This document shows positions 51,977-60,139 of a stretch of 64,000 bases of DNA, in pieces. The stretch comes from Agathobaculum sp. NTUH-O15-33. Its GTDB lineage: Bacteria > Bacillota > Clostridia > Oscillospirales > Butyricicoccaceae. The stretch is taken from contig NZ_CP136187.1 in NCBI RefSeq assembly GCF_033193315.1, forward strand, positions 1,302,001-1,366,000. Direction: 5' to 3'. Position numbers and translations under genes: made by a program. The notes under the pieces are model-generated. The model was given only the letters and a program-made list of their open reading frames with translations. It searched no databases and had not been told where the DNA came from. The number at the start of each line of letters is the position of its first letter. The first letter of the stretch is position 1.

Positions 51977-53300
51977 CTATCAGCGGTTTGCAGCTGACTA
52001 TATTGAAACCCATCCCATTGTGGCAGTCTTACTTGATATGGGACTTGGTAAGACGAGCATTACACTGACAGCACTTTCCAATCTGCTGTTTGATAGCTTT
52101 GAAATTCACAAAATTCTTGTTATTGCACCCCTGCGTGTGGCTTCTGTTACATGGAGTGCCGAAATCGAAAAATGGGAGCATCTGCATCTTTTGCAATATT
52201 CGGTGGCGGTGGGTTCTGAAACGGAGCGTCTGTCAGCACTGAAGGCACAGGCGGACATTTACATCATCAACCGTGAGAATGTGCAGTGGCTTATTGAGAA
52301 AAGCGGAATCCCATTTGATTTTGATATGGTGGTTGTGGATGAGCTGTCCTCCTTCAAGAATTACCAGTCCAAGCGGTTCAAGGCACTGATGAAAGCAAGG
52401 CCAAAGGTAAAAAGAATGGTGGGGCTGACAGGCACTCCTTCCAGCAACGGTCTGATGGATTTATTCGCAGAGTTCAAACTTCTGGATATGGGTGCAAGGC
52501 TTGGCAGGTTCATCGGTCAGTACCGAACCGCCTACTTCTCCCCAGATAAGAGGAACGGTCAGATTGTTTACAGCTATAAGCCACTGCCCAATGCCGAACA
52601 GCAGATTTATGATAAGATTTCGGATATTACGATTTCCATGAAGTCCACTGACCATTTGAAAATGCCGGAACTGATCAGCACAAAGTTGGAGGTGGATTTG
52701 TCAGAAGCGGAAAAGAAAAAATATGAGGAACTGAAAAAAGACCTCATCCTTCAGCTGCCGGATGGAGAGATTACAGCCGCCAATGCAGCATCACTGACAG
52801 GCAAGCTGTCCCAGATGGCAAACGGAGCAGTTTATTCCGATGATGAGAGTGTTCTGGAGATACACCAGAGAAAGCTGGATGCATTGGAGGATATCATCGA
52901 ATCGGCAAACGGGAAGCCTGTCCTTGTGGCATATTGGTTTCGTCACGATTTGGAGCGTATCCGAAAACGCTTTGATGTGAGAGAAATCAAGACCGCAAAG
53001 GATATAGCTGACTGGAATAACGGCAGTATCCCTGTTGCGGTGATACATCCGGCATCTGCAGGTCATGGACTGAACCTGCAGAGCGGAGGTTCTGCCTTGG
53101 TGTGGTTCGGCATCACATGGTCGCTGGAATTATATCAGCAGACTAATGCCAGACTCTGGCGGCAGGGTCAGTCGGCAGAAACCGTGGTCATTACCCACAT
53201 CATAACAAAAGGCACCATTGACGAGAGGATTATCAAGGCACTGAAAACCAAGGACACTTCCCAGTCTGCCTTGATTGATACCGTAAAAGCCAATCTATGA
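51957..53300 (+). CDS. Phage SNF2-type DEAD/DEAH helicase
   Basis: A 447-residue protein with Walker A LLDMGLGKTSITL (26-36), Walker B VVVDELSSFKN near 128, VGLTGTPSSNG near 160, and the C-terminal helicase motifs ASAGHGLNLQSGG and QQTNARLWRQGQSA (motif VI). These compact SNF2 helicases accompany VRR-NUC in prophage replication modules. GGAGGGATTATCG precedes the ATG. Confidence 0.92.
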   Translation: MQYNPHSYQRFAADYIETHPIVAVLLDMGLGKTSITLTALSNLLFDSFEIHKILVIAPLRVASVTWSAEIEKWEHLHLLQYSVAVGSETERLSALKAQADIYIINRENVQWLIEKSGIPFDFDMVVVDELSSFKNYQSKRFKALMKARPKVKRMVGLTGTPSSNGLMDLFAEFKLLDMGARLGRFIGQYRTAYFSPDKRNGQIVYSYKPLPNAEQQIYDKISDITISMKSTDHLKMPELISTKLEVDLSEAEKKKYEELKKDLILQLPDGEITAANAASLTGKLSQMANGAVYSDDESVLEIHQRKLDALEDIIESANGKPVLVAYWFRHDLERIRKRFDVREIKTAKDIADWNNGSIPVAVIHPASAGHGLNLQSGGSALVWFGITWSLELYQQTNARLWRQGQSAETVVITHIITKGTIDERIIKALKTKDTSQSALIDTVKANL

Positions 53301-53322
53301 AAAAATGATGTTTTCGTTGTGT

Positions 53323-53386
53323 GAATTGTGACACTATCAGACTGGCAAAACAATAATTGTGGGAAATCGTGATAGTGTTACAATTC
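53323..53386. repeat. 17-bp inverted repeat upstream of the DUF1492 gene
   Basis: GAATTGTGACACTATCA (53323-53339) and TGATAGTGTTACAATTC (53370-53386) pair with one mismatch around a 30-base spacer. It could be a long hairpin in the transcript or a repressor-binding site. Its CACTATCAGA part recalls the loop of leader family A. Confidence 0.65.
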
Positions 53387-53479
53387 AAGACCACAAGACA
53401 ACTTCAATTTGAAAATCAGAGTCAACCTATGACAATCCAAGCCAATCCGAGTGGAATACAAAATTTCGGAGGTAAGGAT

Positions 53480-53899
53480 ATGACAGAAAAAGAATATTTA
53501 TTGCAGGCACGATATCTGGATGAGCGTATTCACTCCAAGGTTCAGCAGGTGGAATCCTTAAATGATTTAGCTACAAGCTGTTCCGCTGTAATCAGTGATA
53601 TGCCGAGAAATCCAAACCGTGGCGGTTCCAAGATGGCAGATGCCGTAATCAAGATTGTTTCTTTGCAGGAAGAAATCAATATGGATATCAATGCTCTTGT
53701 AGAACTGAAGCGTGAAATCATGGGTGTTATAAAAGCCGTGCCAAATGTTGAATACCAGACGCTGTTGGAAAAACGATACCTGTGCTTTATCTCATGGGAG
53801 CAAATTGCCGTGGATATGAATTATTCCATGCAGCACATACACCGAATGCACAGTGCGGCACTAAAAGAAATCATCGTGCCGCCGGAACATGAGAGTTAA
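53480..53899 (+). CDS. DUF1492 family phage late-transcription regulator-like protein
   Basis: A 139-residue protein with a coiled-coil-like first half (YLLQARYLDERIHSKVQQVESL, KIVSLQEEINMDINALVELKREI) and a sigma region 4-like helix-turn-helix at the end (LLEKRYLCFISWEQIAVDMNYSMQHIHRMHSAAL). It stands just ahead of the packaging genes, where ArpU/DUF1492 proteins typically switch on late phage transcription. GGAGGTAAGGAT precedes the ATG at 53480. Confidence 0.8.
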   Translation: MTEKEYLLQARYLDERIHSKVQQVESLNDLATSCSAVISDMPRNPNRGGSKMADAVIKIVSLQEEINMDINALVELKREIMGVIKAVPNVEYQTLLEKRYLCFISWEQIAVDMNYSMQHIHRMHSAALKEIIVPPEHES

Positions 53900-54040
53900 T
53901 GTGATAGAATGAGAGTAAGCACCTGTGATATTATTATAATAGCGAAAAGCAAAAAAATATAAACGGGAAAAGCCGTAGAGAGCCTTGTGGGTCACACCGA
54001 CCTGCAGGGCTTTTCTTATGCCAAAAAGGGGGTGAGCCGA

Positions 54041-54400
54041 GTGCCAAGGAAACCATTACAGCCCTGTGCCTATCCCGGATGTCCGAGGTTATGTGAGGGC
54101 AGATACTGCGAGGAACACAGGAAGATGGAAGCCAAACGCTACGAGACGTACAGCCGTGACCCGTCAGTACGCCGCAAGTATGGCAGAGCGTTGAAACGCA
54201 TCCGTGACAGCTATGTCAGGGAGCATCCATTCTGTGAACAGTGCTTTGAGCGTGGGATATTGGTTCCCGTGGATGAGGTGCATCACAAGGTGCCTGTATC
54301 CAAGGGCGGAACACACGAGCGAAGCAATCTGATGAGCCTTTGCCGTTCCTGTCATAACAAAATCCATGCAGAGCTGGGTGACAGAAACGCACGGAACTGA
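54041..54400 (+). CDS. Phage HNH endonuclease
   Basis: A 119-residue HNH nuclease. An N-terminal cysteine patch (CAYPGCPRLCEGRYCEEH) is followed by the HNH core HPFCEQCFERG, VDEVHHKVPVSKGGTHERSNLMSLCRSCHNKIHAE. HNH enzymes next to terminase genes help the terminase cut at the cos site. The GTG at 54041 has GGGGGTGAGCCGA before it. A hairpin (AAAAGCC...GGCTTTT, about 53969-54017) lies upstream. Confidence 0.9.
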   Translation: MPRKPLQPCAYPGCPRLCEGRYCEEHRKMEAKRYETYSRDPSVRRKYGRALKRIRDSYVREHPFCEQCFERGILVPVDEVHHKVPVSKGGTHERSNLMSLCRSCHNKIHAELGDRNARN

Positions 54401-54419
54401 CTGGGAGGGGTGGTCTGAA

Positions 54420-54468
54420 TCTCTGCGGGTCCAATACCGGGAAAACGGCGCCCCCCTTCGTGCAGAGA
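54420..54468. other. Candidate cos site between HNH and TerS
   Basis: TCTCTGC (54420-54426) and GCAGAGA (54462-54468) are inverted repeats around a GC-rich core with GGCGCCCCCC (54448-54456). Cos phages that carry an HNH next to the terminase have their cohesive-end site in this position, and C-rich overhangs are common. This is inference from place and composition. Confidence 0.4.
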
Positions 54469-54509
54469 AAAGGCGATTTCAAAAGGGTAATAAAGGAAGG
54501 TGAGAAAAA

Positions 54510-55061
54510 ATGCCAACAAAATCGAACAACATCGGCGGCCGTGGCGGTGCAAGACCGGGAGCCGGCCGTAAGAAATCTCCTGTGAAGGAAAAAGCGAAGA
54601 ATGGGAATCCGGGCGGCAGAAAGCTGGAGGTTTTGGACATCCCAGACATCGAGGGTGTGGAGATGCCGAAACCTCACGATTTCCTATCCGCAGAACAGCG
54701 TGACGGCAGTGAACTGCAGGCCGCTGATATATACAGAGAAACATGGGCGTGGCTGAAAAGCATCGGATGCAGTGCCAAGGTATCCAGTCAGCTTTTGGAA
54801 CGGTATGCGATGGCATCCGCCCGCTGGATTCAGTGTGAGGAAATGACCAGCAAACTTGGTTTCCTTTCCAAGCATCCGACAACGCAGAAGCCTATCCCTT
54901 CCCCATTCATCAATATCGGGATTAACTATATGAACCAAGCGGTGCGTTTGTGGAATGAGATATTCCAGATTGTGAAGGAAAACTGCAATACCGAATACAG
55001 CGATGAAGCACCGCAGAATGATGTGATGGAGCGTCTGCTCCGTGCAAGGAAAGGAATGTGA
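54510..55061 (+). CDS. Phage terminase small subunit (P27 family)
   Basis: A 183-residue protein. The N-terminus GGRGGARPGAGRKKSPVKEK is the Gly/Arg/Lys-rich start common to these subunits. The remainder is helical (ADIYRETWAWLKSIGCSAKVSSQLLERYAM) and fits the P27-like small terminase, which recognises packaging DNA. The large subunit lies 7.2 kb further on instead of directly after it, because a cargo block was inserted or retained between them. Confidence 0.85.
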   Translation: MPTKSNNIGGRGGARPGAGRKKSPVKEKAKNGNPGGRKLEVLDIPDIEGVEMPKPHDFLSAEQRDGSELQAADIYRETWAWLKSIGCSAKVSSQLLERYAMASARWIQCEEMTSKLGFLSKHPTTQKPIPSPFINIGINYMNQAVRLWNEIFQIVKENCNTEYSDEAPQNDVMERLLRARKGM

Positions 55062-55065
55062 CGGC

Positions 55066-55848
55066 ATGATAGAAAAAGTAAATCCGAGCCACCCGGATAA
55101 GGTGGCAGACCGCATCGCAGGAGCGATTGTGGACTTGGCATACAGAGCCGAGGAAAATCCGAAAATTGCTGTGGAGGTGCTGATTGGACATGGCAGGTGT
55201 CATGCGATTATCGAAACCACGGCACAGCTGTATGAAGCAGATATTTGTGATGCCATCGCCCGTATCGCAGGCGATGTGGAAACCGATATTGTGATTGTTC
55301 CGCAGGATGTACATCTTTCGGATAATCAAGCGGACGGTGTTCGCTGCGGAGATAATGGTATCTTCAAGGGAATGCCGCTGACGGCAGAACAGAAGGAACT
55401 GTCTGTGGCTGCTCACAGTATTTATGAAAAGCATCCCACAGACGGAAAGTACATTCTTGACGGTATCCGCCTGATTATCTGTCAGAGCAATACCGATGCA
55501 GAGGAACTGAAAAACACATATCCGGGAGCAGAAATCAATCCGCTCGGCGGCTGGACTGGCGGCACGGATGTGGATACAGGAGCCACGAACCGCAAGCTGG
55601 GTTCTGATATGGCTGATTCCGTAACAGGCGGCGGACTGCACGGCAAGGATTTATCTAAGGCTGATGTGTCCGTCAATATTTATGCGTTCCTGAAAGCACA
55701 GAAAACAGGACAGCCTGTTCATCTGGTCTGTGCGATTGGTGACAGTGAGGTGGACGGTATCCCTTATGCGGATATTGTGGCGCAGGCGAGAGATTACATT
55801 GACTCCATTGGCGGCTTTGAGAAATTTGCCGAATGGGGTCTGTTCTAA
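55066..55848 (+). CDS. Phage-encoded compact S-adenosylmethionine synthetase
   Basis: A 260-residue relative of MetK, which has 380-400 residues. Conserved parts are present in order: NPSHPDKVADRIAGAIVD (ATP-binding HPDK), GHGR, NQADGVRCGDNGIFKGM, GGWTGGTDVDTGATNRKLG and VTGGGLHGKDLSKADVSVN (the phosphate-binding GGG..GKD). The central domain is shortened. It would make S-adenosylmethionine from methionine and ATP, and two DNA methylases follow it directly. It might instead have a changed specificity. Confidence 0.8.
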   Translation: MIEKVNPSHPDKVADRIAGAIVDLAYRAEENPKIAVEVLIGHGRCHAIIETTAQLYEADICDAIARIAGDVETDIVIVPQDVHLSDNQADGVRCGDNGIFKGMPLTAEQKELSVAAHSIYEKHPTDGKYILDGIRLIICQSNTDAEELKNTYPGAEINPLGGWTGGTDVDTGATNRKLGSDMADSVTGGGLHGKDLSKADVSVNIYAFLKAQKTGQPVHLVCAIGDSEVDGIPYADIVAQARDYIDSIGGFEKFAEWGLF

Positions 55849-55862
55849 GGAGGTGTCGGATT

Positions 55863-57113
55863 ATGTCGAAAACGACAACGGAAATGCAGTTGGTGGCGGT
55901 ATCCAAATTGGTGCCGTATGTGAACAATGCCAGAACCCATAACGCACAGCAGATTACGAAGCTCCGCTCCTCCCTGCGCGAGTTCGGTTTTATCAATCCC
56001 GTCATTATTGACCGGGAATACAATGTGATTGCAGGGCATGGACGTATCCTCGCAGCAAAGGAAGAAGGCATCGAGGAAGTTCCGTGTGTATTTGTGGACT
56101 ATCTTACTCCGGCACAGAAGAAAGCATATATCTTGGCTGACAACCGTATGGCGATGGATGCGGGCTGGGATGAAGAACTACTGCGCGTGGAGATTGAAGC
56201 CTTGCAGGCAGAGTCCTTTGATGTGGGCCTGACCGGGTTTGATGAAAAAGACATCGCTGAACTTTTCGCAGGAGAATACGATGATGCACAGGATGATGAT
56301 TTTGATGTGGATGAGGAATTGCAGAAACCGCCTGTTTCCAAGAGCGGTGATGTGTGGCTGCTTGGAAATCATCGTTTGATCTGTGGGGACAGCACCAAGG
56401 AAGAAACCTATGCGGTTCTCATGGACGGCAAGAAAGCAAACCTTGTGGTAACGGACCCGCCTTACAACGTCAACTACGAAGGCAGTGCCGGGAAGATTCA
56501 AAATGACAACATGGAGAATGACAAGTTCTATCAGTTCCTGCTTGATGCGTTCTTGAACATGGAAAAGGCAATGGCAGACGATGCCAGCATTTATGTGTTC
56601 CATGCGGACACCGAGGGACTGAATTTCAGAAAGGCATTCTCAGATACAGGCTTTTATCTGTCCGGGACGTGTATCTGGAAGAAGCAGAGCCTTGTGCTTG
56701 GCAGAAGTCCCTACCAGTGGCAGCATGAGCCGTGCCTTTACGGCTGGAAGAAGAAAGGCAGGCATCAGTGGTATTCCGACAGGAAGCAGACCACCATCTG
56801 GGAATTTGATAAGCCAAAGAAGAATGGTGACCATCCGACCATGAAGCCAATTCCGCTGATTGCCTATCCGATTAAGAACTCCAGTATGAGCAACTGCATC
56901 ATTCTCGATCCGTTTGGCGGCAGTGGTTCAACACTTATTGCCTGCGAACAGCTGGGCAGAATCTGCTTTTGCATTGAACTGGATGAGAAATACTGCGATG
57001 TTATCGTAAAACGCTACATCGAACAGGTCGGTGCTGCGGATAATGTATCTGTTATCCGTGACGGCAAGACCATTCGATTTGAGGATTTGGAGATCAGAGC
57101 CGATGGAGAATAA
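55863..57113 (+). CDS. ParB-domain DNA methylase (adenine-N6 or cytosine-N4)
   Basis: A 416-residue two-domain protein. The N-terminal ParB/Srx-like nuclease domain (VSKLVPYVNNARTHNAQQI, VIDREYNVIAGHGRILAAK, DNRMAMDAGWDEELLRVEI) is followed by a beta-class methylase: catalytic DPPY (VVTDPPYNVNYEG) near 198, then motif I LDPFGGSGSTLIACEQLGR near 349. This fusion is common in prophages. It methylates phage DNA, probably for protection from host restriction. AAGGAGGTGTCGGATT precedes the ATG. Confidence 0.92.
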   Translation: MSKTTTEMQLVAVSKLVPYVNNARTHNAQQITKLRSSLREFGFINPVIIDREYNVIAGHGRILAAKEEGIEEVPCVFVDYLTPAQKKAYILADNRMAMDAGWDEELLRVEIEALQAESFDVGLTGFDEKDIAELFAGEYDDAQDDDFDVDEELQKPPVSKSGDVWLLGNHRLICGDSTKEETYAVLMDGKKANLVVTDPPYNVNYEGSAGKIQNDNMENDKFYQFLLDAFLNMEKAMADDASIYVFHADTEGLNFRKAFSDTGFYLSGTCIWKKQSLVLGRSPYQWQHEPCLYGWKKKGRHQWYSDRKQTTIWEFDKPKKNGDHPTMKPIPLIAYPIKNSSMSNCIILDPFGGSGSTLIACEQLGRICFCIELDEKYCDVIVKRYIEQVGAADNVSVIRDGKTIRFEDLEIRADGE

Positions 57114-58932
57114 AAACTTAACACTGGGAAGTCTGTTTGACGGCAGCGGCGGATTTCCACTGGGAGGCTTGATTTCCGGGATTACCCCTTTGTGGGCATC
57201 GGAAGTTGAGCCTTTTCCTATTCGTGTGACCACCAAAAGGCTGCCGCAGATAACACATTACGGTGATGTCAGCAAACTAAGCGGTGCGGAAGTTCCACCA
57301 GTGGACATCATCACATTCGGAAGCCCCTGCCAAGATATGTCGGTAGCGGGCAAACGAAGCGGGCTGGACGGTGAGCGTTCCAGCCTGTTCTATCAAGCGG
57401 TGCGAATCGTGAAGGAAATGAGGTGTAAGACAAATGACAAGTATCCAAGATTTGTGGTCTGGGAAAACGTCCCCGGCGCATTCTCCAGCAACAAAGGCGA
57501 AGACTTCAAGGCAGTCCTCGAAGAAATCTGCAAAATCAAAGACGAACACATTTCTGTTCCTCAGTCTGGAAAATGGACAAATGCAGGAGAAATCGTGGGA
57601 GAGCAGTTCTCCCTTGCATGGCGAGTGCTTGATGCGCAGTATTGGGGAGTTCCCCAAAGAAGAAAACGCATCTACCTTGTCGCAGATTTTGCAGGCCAAT
57701 GTGCCGGAAAAATACTATTTGAGTCAGAGAGCGTGTCAGGGTATCCTCCGAAGGGCATCTGCCCGTGGCAAGGAACTGCCGGAAATTTTGAAGGCTGCAC
57801 TGGAGCGGCAGGCACAGTCTGCTTAAATGACCAAGGCGGCAATCGTATGGATGTAACAGAGGGCATGACCTGCACTCTCCGTGCAGAGTCAAACCATCCT
57901 CCGCTGGTCTTTGAAAATCATAGTCAGGACACGAGATACACGGGTCCTTTGGAACAGGCTCCTACGGTCAGTTCCACCTATGGGACTGGCGGCAACAATC
58001 AGCCGTTTGTACTGGAAACACCGAAAACGCTGAAAATCCGAAGTGGATGTGAAGGCGGCGGTAAAGGGGCATTGATTCAGGATGATTTATCTGCCACCCT
58101 CGGCTGTAATAATGACCAGACACTATTTGTACCAAAGGCATACGGCATCTGCTCCAAGGACAGCAATTCCATGAAGTCGGACAATCCCAAGAGTGGATTT
58201 TACGAAGCAGATACTTCCAGATGCATTGATGCCAACGGCGGCAACCCTGCCTGCAATCAAGGCGGCATTGTTGTGGTGGAGGGCAATGGCAGCAGACCAT
58301 CACACAAGGGTGACGGCTATAAGGAATCCGATGTCATGTATACCTTGAATACCATCGAACAACACTCAGTGGTGTATGCCATTGACCGTGAAAGCTATAA
58401 CTGCGGTCAGAATTATGCGAGAAAGATGGGCATTTCGGAGAACGGCATCAATTCCACGCTGAATGCACAGGGGCCGAGTGCCGTGGCGGCACCTGTCTAT
58501 TCCTCCAGCAAGGCATCCTTCTTTACTTCTGCGGAGGAAGAGCTGGCGAACACACTGGTGGCTACGGATTATAAAGACCCGCCCATCGTAAATGATGTGA
58601 GTGAGATGCCGGAGTACATTGTCCGCAGGCTGACCCCTACGGAATGTGCAAGGCTGCAGGGATTCCCGGACTGGTGGTGCAGTGACCTTGGCACGGCAGA
58701 ACCGACCGAGGAAGAAATCAAGTGGTGGAGGGAGGTGTTTGAAACCCATCGTCATATCATGGGGACTTCCTCAAAGCCAAAGACAGAAAAACAGATCATC
58801 AAATGGCTGAAAGACCCGCATTCCGATTCTGCGGAATATAAGATGTGGGGCAACGGAGTGGCACTTCTAAATGTGGTATTCGTGCTTTCCAGCATCGTGT
58901 ACTATTCACAACTCCCGGACTTTTTATTGTGA
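57103..58932 (+). CDS. DNA (cytosine-5-)-methyltransferase
   Basis: A 609-residue C5 methylase. Motif I LGSLFDGSGGFPLGGL is at 9, catalytic motif IV FGSPCQDMSVAG near 71-82, motif VI VVWENVPGAF near 117 and motif VIII QRRKRIYLVADF near 185. A long insertion of about 300 residues follows (Gly- and Asn-rich, with segments such as TCTLRAESNHPPLV and SATLGCNNDQTLF that look repeated). Motifs IX-X come last (RRLTPTECARLQGFPDWW and WGNGVALLNVVFVLS). The large variable region is the target-recognition part. It overlaps the previous methylase gene by 11 bases. Confidence 0.9.
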   Translation: MENKNLTLGSLFDGSGGFPLGGLISGITPLWASEVEPFPIRVTTKRLPQITHYGDVSKLSGAEVPPVDIITFGSPCQDMSVAGKRSGLDGERSSLFYQAVRIVKEMRCKTNDKYPRFVVWENVPGAFSSNKGEDFKAVLEEICKIKDEHISVPQSGKWTNAGEIVGEQFSLAWRVLDAQYWGVPQRRKRIYLVADFAGQCAGKILFESESVSGYPPKGICPWQGTAGNFEGCTGAAGTVCLNDQGGNRMDVTEGMTCTLRAESNHPPLVFENHSQDTRYTGPLEQAPTVSSTYGTGGNNQPFVLETPKTLKIRSGCEGGGKGALIQDDLSATLGCNNDQTLFVPKAYGICSKDSNSMKSDNPKSGFYEADTSRCIDANGGNPACNQGGIVVVEGNGSRPSHKGDGYKESDVMYTLNTIEQHSVVYAIDRESYNCGQNYARKMGISENGINSTLNAQGPSAVAAPVYSSSKASFFTSAEEELANTLVATDYKDPPIVNDVSEMPEYIVRRLTPTECARLQGFPDWWCSDLGTAEPTEEEIKWWREVFETHRHIMGTSSKPKTEKQIIKWLKDPHSDSAEYKMWGNGVALLNVVFVLSSIVYYSQLPDFLL

Positions 58933-58943
58933 GATATTCTCCT

Positions 58944-59034
58944 ACAGAATGACTTGCTATTTATCGCCTTTAGAGTGATATATGTATGTACCAAAAGCCA
59001 AGTAAGTTGGCTTCAAACAAAGTAGGTACTTACC
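58944..59034 (+). promoter_or_regulatory. Structured leader, family B, first copy
   Basis: TTGCTATTTAT (58954-58964) and TTTAGAGTGATATATG are shared with the leaders at 60002 and 61856. GTATGTACC (58984-58992) pairs with GGTACTTAC (59025-59033), the sequence directly before the ATG, with one mismatch. The hairpin AAGCCAA/TTGGCTT lies between. The ribosome-binding region would be closed in this fold. Confidence 0.55.
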
Positions 59035-59784
59035 ATGAAAGTTATTTACAACATTACCGACAGAAAGCCTTTTGTAAAGGCACTGGAAGAAATCACAGGG
59101 GCGAAAGCAGTCTACATGAAAACCCCAACCTACGCATACACGGTGGATTATTTTACCGTGACCCGTGAGGGCAACCTTACCTTCAATGACACGGCAGACA
59201 GCGAGGAAATCGAGCGTGTGCTTGAGGAACTTGACCAGAGAGGTTTTCACTGCGAGAGTTCCGAATATGATGAACCCCAGCCGGAAATGGGCTGTGAGGA
59301 GCCTTTGGAGGACTGCCCGCCTGCATACGGACTGCCGGAAATCGAGCCACAGGGCGAAACCGTGGGGCTTACAGTGGCAATGCCGCTTGATAAGGTGCTG
59401 GTCGGCAACCTTACGAACCTCTTGGAAGCCAAGGACAGCCTTATCAAAAAGGCACTGGGAATCAGCGCACTTCCGATTGAAATCACAGAGGAGCAGATTT
59501 CCTTCCCTTGGTTTTCAGACGGCTTGGATGCAGAAACGGTCAAAGCCTACACCGACTTCATTGCAGCCCTCTGCAAAATGAGCCGGGAGCAGAAACGCAT
59601 CTCCAACATGGAAAAAGCGGTGGAGAATGAAAAATACGCATTTCGATGCCTGCTCCTTCGGCTGGGATTTGTGGGTGCCGAGTACAAGGCAGACCGAAAA
59701 ATCCTGCTGAAGAATCTGACGGGCAGCAGTGCATTCAAGAGCGGTTTGAAAAAGGAGGCGGCAGGCGATGAGATTTCCGAGTAA
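59035..59784 (+). CDS. Phage protein of unknown function (249 aa)
   Basis: The N-terminus is KVIYNITDRKPFVKALEEITG. A central acidic Pro-rich stretch (DEPQPEMGCEEPLEDCPPAYG) links to a globular part (LPIEITEEQISFPWF). The C-terminus KYAFRCLLLRLGFVGAEYK closely resembles the C-terminus of the amidoligase at 60140 (KYAMRTWLLRLGFIGEEFK). The two proteins thus share a C-terminal module of about 40 residues and may bind the same partner. I do not recognise the rest. It is the first gene of the amidoligase cassette. Confidence 0.65.
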   Translation: MKVIYNITDRKPFVKALEEITGAKAVYMKTPTYAYTVDYFTVTREGNLTFNDTADSEEIERVLEELDQRGFHCESSEYDEPQPEMGCEEPLEDCPPAYGLPEIEPQGETVGLTVAMPLDKVLVGNLTNLLEAKDSLIKKALGISALPIEITEEQISFPWFSDGLDAETVKAYTDFIAALCKMSREQKRISNMEKAVENEKYAFRCLLLRLGFVGAEYKADRKILLKNLTGSSAFKSGLKKEAAGDEISE

Positions 59785-59995
59785 AGAGATTGTGGAGCGG
59801 GTACGCAGTCAGTACCCCGCAGGAACGAGAGTGGAGCTGGTGCAGATGGACGATGTGCAGGCTCCGCCAGTCGGCACAAAAGGAACTGTATGGGGTGTGG
59901 ATGATACTGCCGCCATCATGGTTCGCTGGGACAACGGAAGCGGACTCCATGTAGTCTATGGCGAGGACAGCTGCAGGATAATCCATGAGGAGTAA
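59768..59995 (+). CDS. DUF4314 domain protein (75 aa)
   Basis: A small beta-rich protein: RVRSQYPAGTRVELVQMDD, VGTKGTVWGVDDTAAIMVRWDNGSGLHVVYGEDSC. This is the SH3-like DUF4314 fold found beside phage and plasmid genes. Its ATG lies inside the end of the previous gene with AAGGAGGCGGCAGGCG in front, so the two are coupled. Function unknown. Confidence 0.8.
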   Translation: MRFPSKEIVERVRSQYPAGTRVELVQMDDVQAPPVGTKGTVWGVDDTAAIMVRWDNGSGLHVVYGEDSCRIIHEE

Positions 59996-60001
59996 CCGCC
60001 A

Positions 60002-60139
60002 TAAAATACACAGTTTTAGCGGCTTCATGAGGGCAGATATTTGTCCAGTATATATCGCTGAAATGACTTGCTATTATGTGGTTTTAGAGCGAATATGTGT
60101 ACTACCAAAAGGAAAACACACCAAACGGAGGTACATACG
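60002..60139 (+). promoter_or_regulatory. Structured leader, family B, second copy
   Basis: It starts with TAAAATACACAGTTTT (60002-60017), also found at 61856. TTGCTATTATGTGG and TTTTAGAGCGAATATG follow. TGTACTACC (60098-60106) can pair with GGAGGTACA (60127-60135), the ribosome-binding site of the amidoligase, with one mismatch and one G-U pair. Confidence 0.6.
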
